From Amborella trichopoda (Eukaryota > Streptophyta > Magnoliopsida > Amborellales > Amborellaceae): a DNA stretch of 64,000 bases. The translations under genes were made by a program, and so were the position numbers. The stretch lies in contig NW_006499364.1 of NCBI RefSeq assembly GCF_000471905.2, positions 2,276,392-2,340,391 on the forward strand. The letters are read 5' to 3'. Positions 12,600 through 24,910 of this stretch are shown piece after piece. Position 1 is the first letter of the stretch; the number at the start of each line of letters is the position of its first letter. A model generated the notes under the pieces. The model searched no databases. It had not been told where the DNA came from and saw only the letters and a program-made list of their open reading frames with translations.

Positions 12600-12609
12600 G
12601 TTTATATAG
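12600..12609 (-). promoter_or_regulatory. LTR promoter TATA box, copy B 3' LTR
   Basis: On the minus strand, TCTATATAAA follows CATCCACCCATGTTTGGGCA by a few bases. It is identical in placement to 33,143-33,152. Confidence 0.6.
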
Positions 12610-13877
12610 AATTGTGCCCAAACATGGGTGGATGATCAAAATTAGGACTAATTACTGAAAATTAAGATTTAATTGAATTAAAAGAAATTCTAAAACTGGG
12701 TGCAAAAGGTTTGTTTTTCCCTTGCCTAACAATGTGTGAAATTTCAAAACAGTCCCTGTTGCAGCCCAAGATCTTGCGTGATCTTTCATGCTTGACCCGC
12801 GAGTGTTTTGATGCCCTTTTAATCGAACGATTATTGTTTTCTTGTAGGGGTTGGCATGATGATCATTTGATACCAACTTAGAATCATGAATCATGTTTTT
12901 GAGCATTGATTTTAGACTTGAAATTTTTTTGAATCTAGGAAACTTTGGATAGATAGTGTGGTAATTCCTTAATGTTTTTTCTGTGATTTCTTCATCGTAG
13001 TGCACTGAGCATGTCGTCCCGATCGTGTGGTAATAAACGGAACGTGATTTAGAGCCAAAACGAAGATTTCGCAACTTTTGAGTTTTGGCCGGAATCTAGA
13101 ATCCGACGGTCGAAATTTCAGTTACTTCATTGGCTTTGTGCATGAAATCTGACCGTCCATCATGTACGAGGGTCGGACCAATGATAGCCCTAGACCTTAT
13201 GCACACAATGGAATTGGTTTGGCGTGATCTGTTGCGTGAGCGTCATGATTTGGTCCATTGAGCGAGACGTGTTGCTACTGAATTTTCTTCAATTTCTTCA
13301 TGGATCAGCAACTTCTTTCTAGATTTTCTCCCTGCTGGGACATCGTCTCGGGGAGTGCAACATATCGAATTGTTCGTCTTGATGAGACAAATACGATCAC
13401 CAAATTTGGGAGTGATCTGACTTAAACTGAGTGAGTTACAGTCCCCAAAAATGACTGCCCGTGTTTGTAAAAAATTCACCTTTGATGGTGTTTTGGCTCA
13501 GTGAGGCCACACGAGAATAGTGTGCGGCCTCTCTTGCTTCAATGTTTGGCTCATATCTTTGTTCTGAAGTATCCGATTAAGCCAAAACTTGGCCCATAGG
13601 GGTTTTTGACCATTTTGAATCTAATGGTGGTGGTCTCATAGTGATTTGAGACATCAAAAATGTAGTTCTAGTTGTAGGGTCCATTTCAGGGTAGTAAAGG
13701 CCATTTTTCCGAAACTTGTTCGTTTTCGTTCACTGCCTTAGACATGTCGGAATACAAAAAAACATGGTAAGTGATCTTTTAGAGTGATGACAAAGATCTT
13801 GACTAGTTCTGGGGCCATTCTGAGACTTTTGGGAATTTCCACTATTTTGTAGGCTTTATTGACGTGCTTCCTAACTT

Positions 13878-14385
13878 GGGGTGTCTTCAACATTTTTTAA
13901 AGTATGTTGATGAACTTGTGAGAATGGTGCTCTTTTTCATGAGACTTGTCCTACCGTCTAGGCGAGTCTTCTGTCTTTCAATTCCTTTTGGCATTTGGAC
14001 TCAGACTGTCGAAATCTTTTCCTTAAAGCTCATATTTTTGGATCCTTAATTTTATGGCCCCAGGGATATTCTTCCTTTGAGTGAGGGTTGAAGCCGCCTA
14101 TTACGACGAGTGCTGCATCAACCTATTTATTTGTCTAAGTGTTCTTTGCAAATTTTCGCTTGAACTTGGGAAGCAGCGCCGTAGAGACGGTTTTCACCAA
14201 CTTCTTTTTATTTTGGAGTTCTTTTACCCATGATGTTTCAACCATGTCCACCCCTTTTGTCCATTCTTACTCATAATGCCATTTCGAGTTTTCACTGTGC
14301 CCAATTTTTATTCACAGAACTCTTTTACTCATGGTTTCATGACCATGCTCGTCATTCCTTTATTTTTTTTTGTGAGGGCATGTTT
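13878..14385. other. Interior of copy B adjoining the 3' LTR
   Basis: No gene. On the minus strand this is where a polypurine tract should lie directly before the LTR, but the sequence reads AAAATGTTGAAGACACCCC and no clean purine run is visible. 14,230-14,385 matches 7,144-7,320 of copy A. Confidence 0.5.
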
Positions 14386-15625
14386 AAGGTCATGCGGCCA
14401 GCATGTGCACTATGGTTTAAGGTCATATAGCTGGATCTTAATGGCGATGGATGACAGTCTATGAAGGCCATGGAGTGAGTATGGTGGTGGTTTGACTCAC
14501 TTGGGGAGATGGCTCGAAGCTACCTATGAGAGATGGATGATGTATGAAATGCGAGTGAATGATGGTGACCAACTAACTTACGACGAGTATGGATGGTGGG
14601 ATGGTTTGATGTTTATTGAGCATGGGTGAGACCCAATGCGGAATGATGTAGGATGATGAACGCAATGAACTCACTGGGAAGGTAATGAAGGTGGCGCGCT
14701 CACACTAACAGGAAGTTTATATAAAGCATGCGTGAAAGTGCACAGAAAGGCATGTGCATGTACGCGGTGGCGAGTTTATGGTCATGCCTCAGGGACCTGC
14801 ACGAAGCAGTTTATTGTCATGCCAGTATGATGTGTACTATGGTTTAAGGTCATACAGCTGGACCGTGGTTATGCAGTTTAAAGTCATACAATTAGGACCG
14901 TGCAGTTTAAGGTCGTGCAACTAAACCTCCACTACAGTTTAAGGTCATATGATTCGGACCATGGTGTTGAGCCTTTTATCGACATGCATTTAGGACGTGT
15001 ACTATGGTTTAAGGTCATACAACTAAACCATGGTTATGCAGTTTAAAGTCATACAACTAGGACCATGCAGTTTAAGGTCTTGCAACTAGACCTCCACTAC
15101 AGTTTAAGGTCCTATAATTCAGACCTTGGTGCTGAGCCTTTTATCATCATGCTGCTAGGACATGTACTATGGTTTAAGGTCATACAGCTAGACCATGGTT
15201 ATGCAGTTTAAAGTCATACTAGTAGGACCATGCAGTTTAAGGTTGCGCAACTAGGCCTCCGCTACAGTTCAAAGTCATATAGTTCGGACCTTGGTGTTGA
15301 GCCTTTCATCGTCATGTGGCTAGGACGTGTAATACGGTTTAAGGTCATACAGCTGGACCATGATTATGTAGTTTAAAATCATACAACTAGAACCATATAG
15401 TTTAAGGTTGTGCAACTAGACCTCCACTACAGTTTTAAGGCCATATAGTTTAGACCATGGTGTTGAGCAGTTTAGGGTCATGCAGTATGGATTAAGGCTG
15501 AGAAGTTTAGGGTCATGCAGTATGGACCAAGGCTGAGCAGTTTAGGGTCATGCAGTATGGACCGTAGCTACAGTTTAAGGTCATATAGTTTGGACCATAG
15601 AGTTTAGGGTCGTGCATCTAGACCA
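14386..15625 (+). repeat. TTTAAGGTC array with 165 bp higher-order unit, copy B
   Basis: Short units of about 30-45 bp around GTTTAAGGTCATAC..CT.GACC. From 14,831 they are organised in a higher-order unit: the landmark GTGTACTATGGTTTAAGGTC recurs at 14,831, 14,996, 15,161 and 15,326, an exact 165 bp period over four units. Beyond 15,480 the array reverts to short GCAGTTTAGGGTCATGCAGT units. Confidence 0.9.
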
Positions 15626-16047
15626 TCGTGTAGGTCGCCATGTAAGTGGAGCTTTGTAGGGAATAGGTCTATGGATGGTAATCCGACTCCCTAGGGATAA
15701 AGTGGCTAAGACTATTCACAAACTGAGAGCTCAGGTGGAAATGGTGGCCTGATGAAAGATGACCAGCAAAAGTGGCCATCGCAGTGGTTTTAAAGGGGGT
15801 AATCATACTTTTTGAGTGAAAGATGAGTCTCTATAACAAGTAACCCGACTCCCTGGGGGTAAGGTAGCTTAGTGTGAAGTTGACTCACTGAGGATTGGGG
15901 AAGTAAGAATGACCTTAACTTAACCAGGGATGATGGGCCGCAGTAAGGGTGTGACTCCTAGTGGGAGATGAGGGACAGCTCCTGACTCCATTGGGGAAGT
16001 CAGTGTTTAGGTGCAACGGCCCGGGTGTAAGTCCACTAGGGATGACA
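15626..16047. other. Untranslated interior of copy B
   Basis: No gene. Recurrent CCGACTCCCTGGGG and CCACTAGGGATGA phrases as in copy A 7,790-8,110. It ends where the TGTGACGACCC block begins. Confidence 0.5.
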
Positions 16048-16134
16048 TGTGACGACCCAAACTCTTCCCAGCCAGTTAGAATGCATGGTGCGTCAAGGAG
16101 GATAGAAGCTGTGACCAACGCTGGCTGAAGCTAG

Positions 16135-16455
16135 GTGAAGAGGCCAGCACCGGTTGAGTTGTCCAGGGCCAACTGTGAAGGAGAAGGAGCGTCAGCGCCA
16201 GTTGCCCAGCATCAGTTGGGTTGTCCAGCGCCAGCTGTAAAGGACAAGAAGCACCAGTGCCGGTTGAGTTGTCCAATATCGGCTGTGAAGGAGAAGAAGC
16301 ACCAGTGCCAATTGGATGTGGGCAGTGTTGGCTGTGAAGGAGAAGAAGCACCAGCGCCAGTTGGATGTGGGCTGCGCTGGTTGCTCAATGCCGGTTGCTC
16401 AGCACTGGTTGCTCAGCGCCGGCTGCTCAGCGCTGGCTGTGTAGAGGGCTAGCGC
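16135..16455. repeat. Minisatellite with AGCGCCGGTTG core
   Basis: Units of 50-58 bp built from GTTGTCCAGCGCCAGCTGTG and AAGGAGAAGAAGCACCAG, degrading after 16,370 into 13-17 bp units of GGTTGCTCAGCGCC. It lies near the start of the solo LTR-like block. Confidence 0.8.
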
Positions 16456-17974
16456 CGACTGTGTCTCTGACATGCATGAGTTGGAGGTGACACTTGTTTG
16501 ATGCATGCTGATGTGAGTGCCACTTGTCCAGATTTTTTAGCCCTTTGGTGGCACTTGCCTCGCCACCCCAAATATGAGAGTACTTAAGCCTCTTCTCTCA
16601 CCCATGCCCTTCATTCTTACCTCTCTCTGTCTCTCTCTCTAGGACACAAAGTGGAAGAGTGACTTTGTGAGCAGACACTATTGGGTAGGTGAGAGCTGTG
16701 AGAAAGGACTTGAGGAGGCCCCATTGTTTACTAGGCAAGTGGATCCATTACCCTTGTATTGTAGTCATGGGAATGCATGGAAACTTGGGCAAATCAGCAA
16801 TCGAAGTGTATGCAATGTAGAAAAACCTTAAGCCTTTTTCAATGAAAATTTGGGGTTTTGTTTTATAATTATGATGAGTGTAAGAACGGAGTTCTGATTC
16901 TTAGATTATGTAAGAAATACATGCTATGTTTGTTAACATTTTGAGAGAATGAATATTATCATGTTCTTCATTATGAAATGATGGTTATGGAAGGCAGTCT
17001 TGACCACTGTTAAATGAAACCATGAAATTCCAGGAATATGTATGTTTTTGAATGAGGCTTTTGAACGACCAAATAGTATTTGATTTATCTCAAACTACAA
17101 CTGTTCGAAAGATACACGAGCCTAGTAAAATATTTGTTTTTACTCCCTGTTGGAATTCTTTACAAAAATGAAGTTATGTTTCGAAATGAGAGGGTATGTC
17201 ACTGTGGACTGTTTCCTGGATTTGTTATCAGTAACCACTGTTTTTATCAATTTTAGCTAACCAAATGACATCCATTTTCGGCCAAACTACAACCATTTGG
17301 AAGATCTATAAATGGGTTAAAAGTTGCTTGTAGAAAATATTTCGAAGTTCTCTTTAGATTGAAAGTTACGCTTCAGTTTAGGAAGGTATGTCACTGTGGA
17401 CAGTTTTAGCAAAATCACAGATTTAATGCCTCTGATGTCACTAAATTTGACTGACTAAAATGTATCCATTTTAGTCAAAACCCTAGCCATTGGAACTGGT
17501 TAAGATTCATCTTTAATTCACATGCTGAGCACTTTCCGAGGTTCCTTCTTGATTTTGAAACATGGGCAAAATTTTAAAGATATGTCACCGTTTTCACTGC
17601 ACAACAGATTTTAGACTAAGTGTCTCTGCTCTTCGGTTCTTTTGAGGGGAAAAATAAGGTCCAATTGTGCCCAAACCACCCGTAATTGAAAGATTGTTGT
17701 GTTTAACATAAAATTTATTTTGGAACTATCTTTAAATTCCAAACGAATCAAAAGTTATGGCCTTATTTTGATAGGATATCGCTGTCTAAAATTACAGGAA
17801 ATGCTATCATGTGACACTGATATTGTTACTTCGTGATACTGATACGGTTGCTCTGAAATTGCTACTCTGTGATATTTACCTGGCCATTTTGTGATACTAA
17901 TACTGTCAGATTCTGTTAAATGAACACTGCGCAATGGGTTCCCCATTGGTAGTGCATTGTCTGATTTTGTTATA

Positions 17975-18215
17975 TAAACTCTGATTCTATTTTATGAACT
18001 CTGATTCTGTTATATTAATCTGATTCTATTATATGAACTATGATTCTCTTATATGAACTCTGATTCTATTATATGAACTCTGATTCTATTATATGAACTC
18101 TGATTCTAATTCTGCTATATGAATTATGATTTTGTTATGAGAGCTCTGACTACTGTTATATGAACTCTGACTTCTATTATATGAGCTTTGATTTTGTTAG
18201 ATGGACTCTGATTCG
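17975..18215. repeat. 20 bp AT-rich minisatellite
   Basis: About ten tandem units of GAACTCTGATTCTATTATAT with variants. It is inside the solo LTR-like block. Confidence 0.85.
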
Positions 18216-18254
18216 GACCGCTACACAATGGATTCTCCATTGGTAGTGAGCCCT

Positions 18255-18440
18255 CTGATTTTGTAAGTGTGAGCATGTATTAGCTGCATAATGATATATA
18301 GGTGATACTCTGTCAGACTCTGTAAGTGTGAGCATGGAGTTGCCTCACAATGATATATATGTGATACTCTATCAGACTCTGTAAGTGTGAGCATGGACTT
18401 GCCGCACCTTGACATGTGAGCATGGACTTGCCACATGATC
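18255..18440. repeat. 59 bp tandem repeat
   Basis: Three units with GTGAGCATG at 18,269, 18,328 and 18,387 (period 59 bp), each with GATACTCTRTCAGACTCTGT. A partial fourth unit follows. Confidence 0.8.
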
Positions 18441-19424
18441 CTTCCCTGACTCCTGATGATAGGAAGGGAGTTAGGCTCTAATTTTACTTGGGAGGGTCGT
18501 GCCCCCTAAGATTTTTGGGCACTATCCATCATGACTCCTTTGGTAGTGTAACGTCCTCTAGTGGTGAGAGAGTAAGAGGGCAGCGTCTTGCAAGGCCTCA
18601 GCCTATCAAAAACCCCAAAGTGCACTGGGGATGTGTGTGTGAGTGAGGACATTACAAAGTAGGGCCTCTATTTGTCATTGTCCTCCCTCCCAAATGAGGG
18701 TAGAAGTCCGAAGCTCAAGATTGGCTTAGCCTGATCACAGTGGCTTCTACTTCGGGAGTGAACTACTATGTTTTGCTTGTCTGAATTCTGTACTCTGTAA
18801 GATTTTCTTACTGTAACCATGATATGCAAGTAATGCTCTATAAACTGATTTTTATTATTTTATATGGACTTCATGTGCACTCTAATATGTGACCTTACTC
18901 TGTAAGACAAAATATGATATCTGATGAATGATGGGCATGTTAACGTGTATATATTGATAGTCAGGAATGCAAAGGTAGTGATCTGCTTACTGGGCTTTTA
19001 GCTCATTCCATCTTAATTTCATAACTGTAGAGAGAAGGGTGGTAGCAGCTGTGCTTAAGGTGGGTAGCAGTTTCTTAAGGGCCTGAAGCTTGAAATCAAG
19101 AAGTTTGAGAAGTCGTCTTCTGAAGACTTCCACAGTATGTTTTGGTGATTTTAGTGATATAATGTATTGCTCATTTTGTAAATTTTGGACCAGTAGGGCC
19201 TTAAAGAACTTGTAAAGACTTTGATTTGGGAAGATATGAATTGGCTGTACTTTTGGATTGCTAATTGTTGAATGTATGGATTTATTTGAGCTTTCTTTCA
19301 TGGTATTTTCTCGATTTCGTGTTTCATGCATTGAGCCACTCCCACCTGAGTGACATTCGCGACCTCCGCTCATGATCTCATGCTTTATTGCCCTCTGCAG
19401 TGGTCAGGGAGCAGGGTTGTGACA

Positions 19425-21060
19425 GATATCCTAGCTTGGGTACAACTCCACTAGGGATAGTGATAGGGCATACACTTCTTGAAATACGGCAGGCGCCATG
19501 TGTAGCGCTAATGGTTTATTGCGAATATTCAACCGGCTCTGAGTTCTCACAACACAACTGGTGCTGTAGAGCTGAGCAATGTGAATGACCTATGGTGTTA
19601 TCTAAAGACAATCGATGCTGAGTTAACCGGCGCTGGGGTCGTTTTGGAGACATACCCAACACTAAGTCAACCGGTGCTAAGGTTGTATTTGGAAACACAC
19701 CATGCGCTAAATCAACCGGAACTAAGGTCGTATTTGGAAACACACCCGGTGCTGGGGTTGTTTGGAAATTTACCCTGTGCTGCGTCAACTGGTGCTGGGG
19801 ATGGATTGATGAGCATTACGCTGGGCCTTGTGTCGATGCCCGACCCGGCTTATTGTCGCTTGGCTTCTCTTGGACACAACTGGTATTCCAAGTTTGTGAA
19901 GGGCTTTTGAGGGCAATGTAGTTTATATAAGGGGATAACCCCGTGTTCCCTTATTTTTCACTAAGGGTAAAAAACTTAAGCAAATTTTCTTTAACTGTGA
20001 GGAGAGAGTGCTCGGTTGAAGTTTCTAGCAAGCAGTGGGACTTCAACAACAGTCTCTGTAGTGAAGGTTCTTCAGCATGCAGCAGGATTCTAGCAAGGGT
20101 TTTGCAAAGAAGACCTTGGGCCTACGGACTTTGCCTCGAATTTGATGAAGTTACAAGGAGAGTAGCAGGGAAAGGAGAGTTGTCCAGGAAATTTTTTGCG
20201 AAAGGGAAGGAATTTCAACTGTCGTTTTACTTTCTGATAGTGATTATTTTAGTGCATCTTAGGAATTTTCTAAGGATTTTTAAGGGGTTTTCTGGTGGTT
20301 GTGGTAGCTTTCTGACACTGTTTAGTGATGTCGCAGAGGTTTTCAGGCACTTTCAAAAGTTTTACTGGTGTTATCTTAACTTTTCAACACTGTTAGTAGT
20401 GTTGCAGAGGTTTCCCGACAAGGCTCTAGTGAAGTCCAAGCCAAAAAGATAGGAGAGAAGATTTTCTTGTGAGTTTCTGACCATGTGGGAGCAATTTCGG
20501 TGAAAGGTGAATGGTCGTAGGAGGTGGACCATTCCGGGGGAAGGCGTACAATTGCTAGAGGTGAACCATCACGAGGAAGGGGTATAGTTATCAGTCTGTC
20601 GTGTGTGAAGTGGTGTCGAAGGACGTGGTGACGATTATCAGTCGATGCCACTGAATTCGAGGTGTCACGACTAGGATTTGTGGCACGTGTGAGGGATTTA
20701 CTCTCAGCCAGTGCAGGCCTTTGAAAAACTCAACTGGCACTGGTGTGTTGGCAATCTGAATCAATGCTGAGTTCTAAAAGACTCAACCGACGCTAGGCAT
20801 TGAGAAGCTCGACCGGTGCTGAGTGTTCGACAAACTCACCCGTCGCTAATCGTTAATGCGTAACCGACACTGAGCATTGAGGAACTTACCCGGCATTAAG
20901 TGTTTGACAAAATCACCCGACGTTTCTCGTTAACACACAACAGGCACTGGGCATTGAGGAGCTCACCCAACGCTAAGTGCTTGAGAGGCTCAACCAGCAC
21001 TGAGTGTTGGATAGACTCAAACGGTGCTATTCCAGTGCCTTAGCAAATTTTTAGGAGTGA
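19425..21060. other. Untranslated interior of copy B before the PMD frame
   Basis: No convincing gene. At 19,610-19,800 and 20,690-21,030 short arrays of AACCGGYGCTRAGG.. units occur (unit about 45-50 bp and about 30-40 bp). 19,930-20,060 matches copy A 8,600-8,720. The 169-codon open stretch at 19,943-20,452 has no motif and no preserved frame in copy A. Confidence 0.5.
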
Positions 21061-24000
21061 ACCACTAAGTCCTTTGTAATCGCTAGTTCTTCTTAACAAA
21101 TCCCCCATGTGAAGAGGCTCCCAAGGGAAGGAGAAATCGGCGCCCGTGATTTTACGAGTGAAGTTTTATCAAGGGGAAAACCCATTTGGCTAACCCAGCC
21201 AGTGTACGATCCAAAGTGGCCTCTTTGCCTCACTTTCATTATTGACCCCGTATGCTTTGAAGTGCATGATGGCAATGTCTGTATTGAAGAAGGGATGGCA
21301 CTTCTTCACTGTATGCATCGAAACATAGCTTTCGGGGAGAACTTGCCCACCTTGGGGAAGCGAATGGTCCAGGCAAAGGGATTGCTAAGGCGGTGGGCAA
21401 AAGGCCTCCGGATTCAGGGAGAGCACTAATACCTAAAGGGATACCTTTCCTGGACTGTCAAGGTATTTGCTTCGTATGGAAGCGTTCTTGAGCATGCTTC
21501 ATTATTAGCAGCAATCCAGTTTCGGGCAGCTACTACAACCGTTATTCTAATACAATAAAGGTATTGCTAGAGACATGGAGCCATGTGAGAAATACTTAGC
21601 TTCTTGGTCATGGCGAAGCGGGAATCTTTTTACTGAATCTTCACTTTATTGGCGGTCTCCCAATGCTCGAGGCTATGTATGACGATTTTGCGCCCTCAAA
21701 CTCAGTCATCTTCGGTAGTGTTAACTTGGGGGGTGAAGAGCCACTGGCCTATCTTCCAAAGATCTTTGAGGCCTATCAATCAATTGTAGGCCGATCTACC
21801 AACGGCAAGGTCACCTTTATATAATGGGTGAAATTCTTTTATGGGGATTATCTCAACGGCGGTCTGGGTACTCCGAAGGGACAAGGGAAGGCAGTTGCAA
21901 AAGAGACGCCTCCATTATATCAACTCGAGACTGGTGATGACCGTGTTTTCTTAGCTGTTTACTTGGCCCTGTTCTTGTGTAAGTTTGTGCTTCTTGGCTG
22001 GGGGGACGACATTCGTCCTGGGGTACTATATGTGACATGTGACATGGCCAAAGGGCATGAGTATGCCTTTGCTCAGCCAGTCCTATGCAACATATACCAT
22101 GGCTTGGGGGCCATCTCCCGTGGAAAAGCCTATAAGGGCAAAGAGGGACGGTACGACATCATAGGAGGAGAAGCTTTTCTTGGAGACTTTAAAACTTTGC
22201 TCCCTGCGCATTACATTTACAGGTGGCTAGGGGCTTATTTCCCTGACACCTATGTCAAGCATCAGTGCTCAGGAAATAAATTGAGGCCCTTCTTGATGAG
22301 GATTACGAACCAGAGGGCTATCTTCCACACCCCAGGGGAAGCTCGGGGTCTATTTGGAAATGATTCTTTGAACATTAGACGGGTCCCCTTTCCGGTCCGA
22401 AGCTTCACCGACCATGCTTTTATTGATGAGTTGGGGAAGGAACTGGACTGTGCCCCAACAACGATTAAGGAGTTCATGTTCATGATGAGCATCAGAGGGG
22501 GATTCTTACCTTATCGGACTCCTCACAGTGCCAAGTTAGAGGGGTATTTCCCCCATCTGTTCACTCTTCAGCACATGCTTGACCAAGGCTACCCCTTCTC
22601 AGAATTCTTCGAAAAGCGTTGGAGTAAGGTGTATAAGGGAGGGCAGAAGAGTTTGGAACTTTTCAAGAGTGTTGGCTGCCGGAGCATATACGGACCGCTT
22701 GGTCTATGTGTCTTGAAATGACAGAGACCAGCAAGTATGTGCTACCTCACATCGGTAGGAGAGTTCAAACCACTAAGACATATGTGAATTGGGGGAGAAT
22801 CACCAGTAAGGGCTATTAAGAGAAGGATCACCCGTGGAAAGAAGTGAATAGTAACTGGCGCAAGGACACTAGGCAAAGGAGGTTGACAAATGCTCCTGCT
22901 CCCGACATTGTGTTCGCCTTGGATTATCCCTCCAACTGGAGGGCTTTAGGGCTTCTGCACGAGAAAGAAGCTGATGAGGCCTCACCAGAATTCCTTGTAA
23001 TGAAGACAATGACTAGGAGTGTCTTCGACAATCTCTGCTCGATCTTCGAATGGGATGAGGGGCAACAAGTCCCTGGTTACGAGAAGCAGCCACCACAGGA
23101 CCTGAATGCCCTAATCGAGAGTGGTCCCCACAGTAAATTGGCTGGAAGGTCTTCTCAAGGAGGTGGATCTGACGCGGCAGCTTCTATTCCAACAGGGGGA
23201 ATGAAAAGAAAGCGCCTGACTGCTGCGGACACTCATGCAGCGTCTTCAGCTAGTGGGCGGATTCGGAGGCACAAAAGAGACAAGCTTCTTGTGGTGTCAG
23301 AAATAGGAGGTAGGCCCTCCTCTTCTGATCTTTTAAGAATTTTTCTATTATCACCATCTGCTTCTGCGAAATGTTTTATTTTCTTTAGAAACCGAGGCAG
23401 ACGACTCTGATAGTTCTGAGCCTATTGGCATTTCTTCTGATCGGGAGGGGACTATGGATTTTAGGGAGACAACCTTGAGTCCAAGGGTAGTTCCTGTGTC
23501 TGAGGCGGCTCAGGTGGAGACCGAGGAGGATGAAAGCCCTGAAGCAACTACTCCAGATAGGGGCTCAGATGTAAATGTGGCCTCCATGCACGAGGAGTTT
23601 AGTGCCTCGATCGAGGTAGGGGCTATGACTCGAGGAAAAGAATCTAAAGTTGAATATGTGCCCGATCATCAAGAGGTTGCTGCTCTGTGGCCCCGAGTCA
23701 TGAAGATGACGGGACTCAGCTCTTTGTGGCCGAGGTTCTGGCTGTTGAAGACGAGGGCCAATGGAGGAAGCCACTGCCAGGGATGAGTCGGCTGACGGAG
23801 GCCAAAGAGAAGGATCTTGATGATGCTGAGGTGACAACCTAAGAGTGTGAGGAGCAAGGGGAACAGTTTCCTCTACAACATGTTGGGACAGAAGTTGAGG
23901 TTCCCATAAGAGAGGGTCCAGAGAGCGAACCTGGCATCGAAGAGCCCATGTAGATTGAGGCCGGGGATGTTCATGAGCCTAAAGGGGAAGAAGCTCTAGG

Positions 24001-24750
24001 CTTTGCCCTTGTTTCGAAGGAGCATGTGACTCAGATTCCTATCTCTTCAACAAGCCCGGTCCTTAAGGTCGAGGTGTCTTCCGCAGTGGTGGCCTTAGCA
24101 GCACCGTCCAGGCCTGTTTTCGGTGGTGTTTCTAGCATGATTGAAGGTATGCTTAGAGAAAGCCTTCAGGCTTGAGGGAGCTACCTTTCAATGAGATGGG
24201 AGAAGGTTTGGCCAGGTTGAGGGAGTTTGCTCGGACTATTGCGGTCGAGACAGCGCCAGAGGTGCTTTCCCATTTCCGTGCAACTCTAAACTAGTTAGAG
24301 AGCTGAAGATTGGGAGTGATTCATCATGAGGAAGAAGCTCGAAGGGTAGCCTCCTTGAAAGAGCTGATCTTGCACAGTCATGAGAACATAGATGCTTGTA
24401 TTGAGAAGAAAGCCTTGATAGGTGGCTACCAGTAGGACCTCAAGAAAGAGGCACAAGGGGGCTTCAAGACAATGATCAAATTCATAAAGGTAATGTGAAT
24501 ACTGAAGGAAGAATTCACGGGCCTCGAGACAGAGAAAGCTCAAAGGAAAGCCATGGAGGCCTCTTTGGTTGCAGATTTGTCTAAACTCAATGGTACAATT
24601 GAGTCGGAAACTGTGGTGATGACAGGGGCAACTAAAACAGTGGTGGAGCTAAAGGCACATGTTCAAGGCACCGAGACTTCTCCTAGCGTGCATAGCGCAG
24701 AGATCAATAAGATGATTGATCATTTTTTAGCATGTCATTCCCCTTCTCGT
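21061..24750 (+). pseudogene. Antisense plant mobile domain protein gene of copy B
   Basis: A PMD (aminotransferase-like, plant mobile domain) protein running opposite to gag-pro. Motifs in order: IDPVCFEVHDG and EEGMALLHC (21,230-21,320), the WVKFFYGDYLN segment (21,820), FLAVYLALFLCKFVLLGWGD (21,950-22,010), AFAQPVLCNIYHGLGA (22,070-22,115), FTDHAFIDELGKEL (22,400), and a low-complexity acidic linker. A C-terminal coiled-coil region follows at 24,290-24,720. The longest clean stretch is 297 codons at 21,828-22,721. Upstream and downstream parts need several frame changes, and stops interrupt the linker. A 79 bp intron at 23,310-23,388 fits the frame. The end is shifted by an extra T: DHF then TAG becomes DHFLAC. 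Antisense extra frames with PMD are known in some Ty3/gypsy elements of the Tat group. The role in the element is unknown. Confidence 0.75.
23310..23388 (+). other. Probable intron in the PMD gene of copy B
   Basis: Begins GTAGGCCCTCC and ends TTTTATTTTCTTTAG, with a T-rich body and 79 bp length, typical for a plant intron. Joining the flanks in phase 1 gives ETEADDSD. Copy A reads ETEVDDYG at the equivalent place (35,740), which supports the join. Confidence 0.6.
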
Positions 24751-24793
24751 CTCTTTTTTTTTTTCTTAGCACTTGTAAAAGTTTTGACTGATG

Positions 24794-24799
24794 AATAAA
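24794..24799 (+). terminator. Poly(A) signal of the PMD gene, copy B
   Basis: AATAAA about 75 bp after the expected PMD stop, in GATGAATAAAGTGCTTC. Copy A has ATGAATAAAAATC at the same distance. Confidence 0.55.
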
Positions 24800-24910
24800 G
24801 TGCTTCTCCTTTTGATTGACTTTATTAAATGGTTTCCTTCTCTCTTTAATTTTACGGTGCTTCATGTGATTATTTTGAATGCCTCTCAACACTTTCCTCT
24901 TCTAAAGAGA

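Larger units (their letters stand above)
16048..19424 (+). repeat. Probable solo LTR, TGTGACGACCC...GGGTTGTGACA
   Basis: The block opens TGTGACGACCCAAAC and closes GCAGGGTTGTGACA. These nearly inverted ends are characteristic of many plant gypsy LTRs. The flanks on both sides (GTCCACTAGGGATGA before, CTCCACTAGGGATAG after) belong to the copy B untranslated region, which fits an insertion. No primer-binding site follows, no coding sequence is seen inside, and the length is 3,377 bp, so a solo LTR is the simplest reading. The five-base flanks TGACA and GATAT do not match, so a clean target duplication is missing. Strand is a guess from a CT-rich leader after 16,600. Confidence 0.5.

Noticed and set aside
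14831-15490. Regular repeats considered as a CRISPR array
   Set aside because: Units are directly tandem with no unique spacers of constant size, and the context is a eukaryotic retrotransposon.
19943-20452. 169-codon open frame in copy B
   Set aside because: Phe/Leu/Val-rich without motif. The matching region of copy A (8,600-8,850) does not keep the frame.
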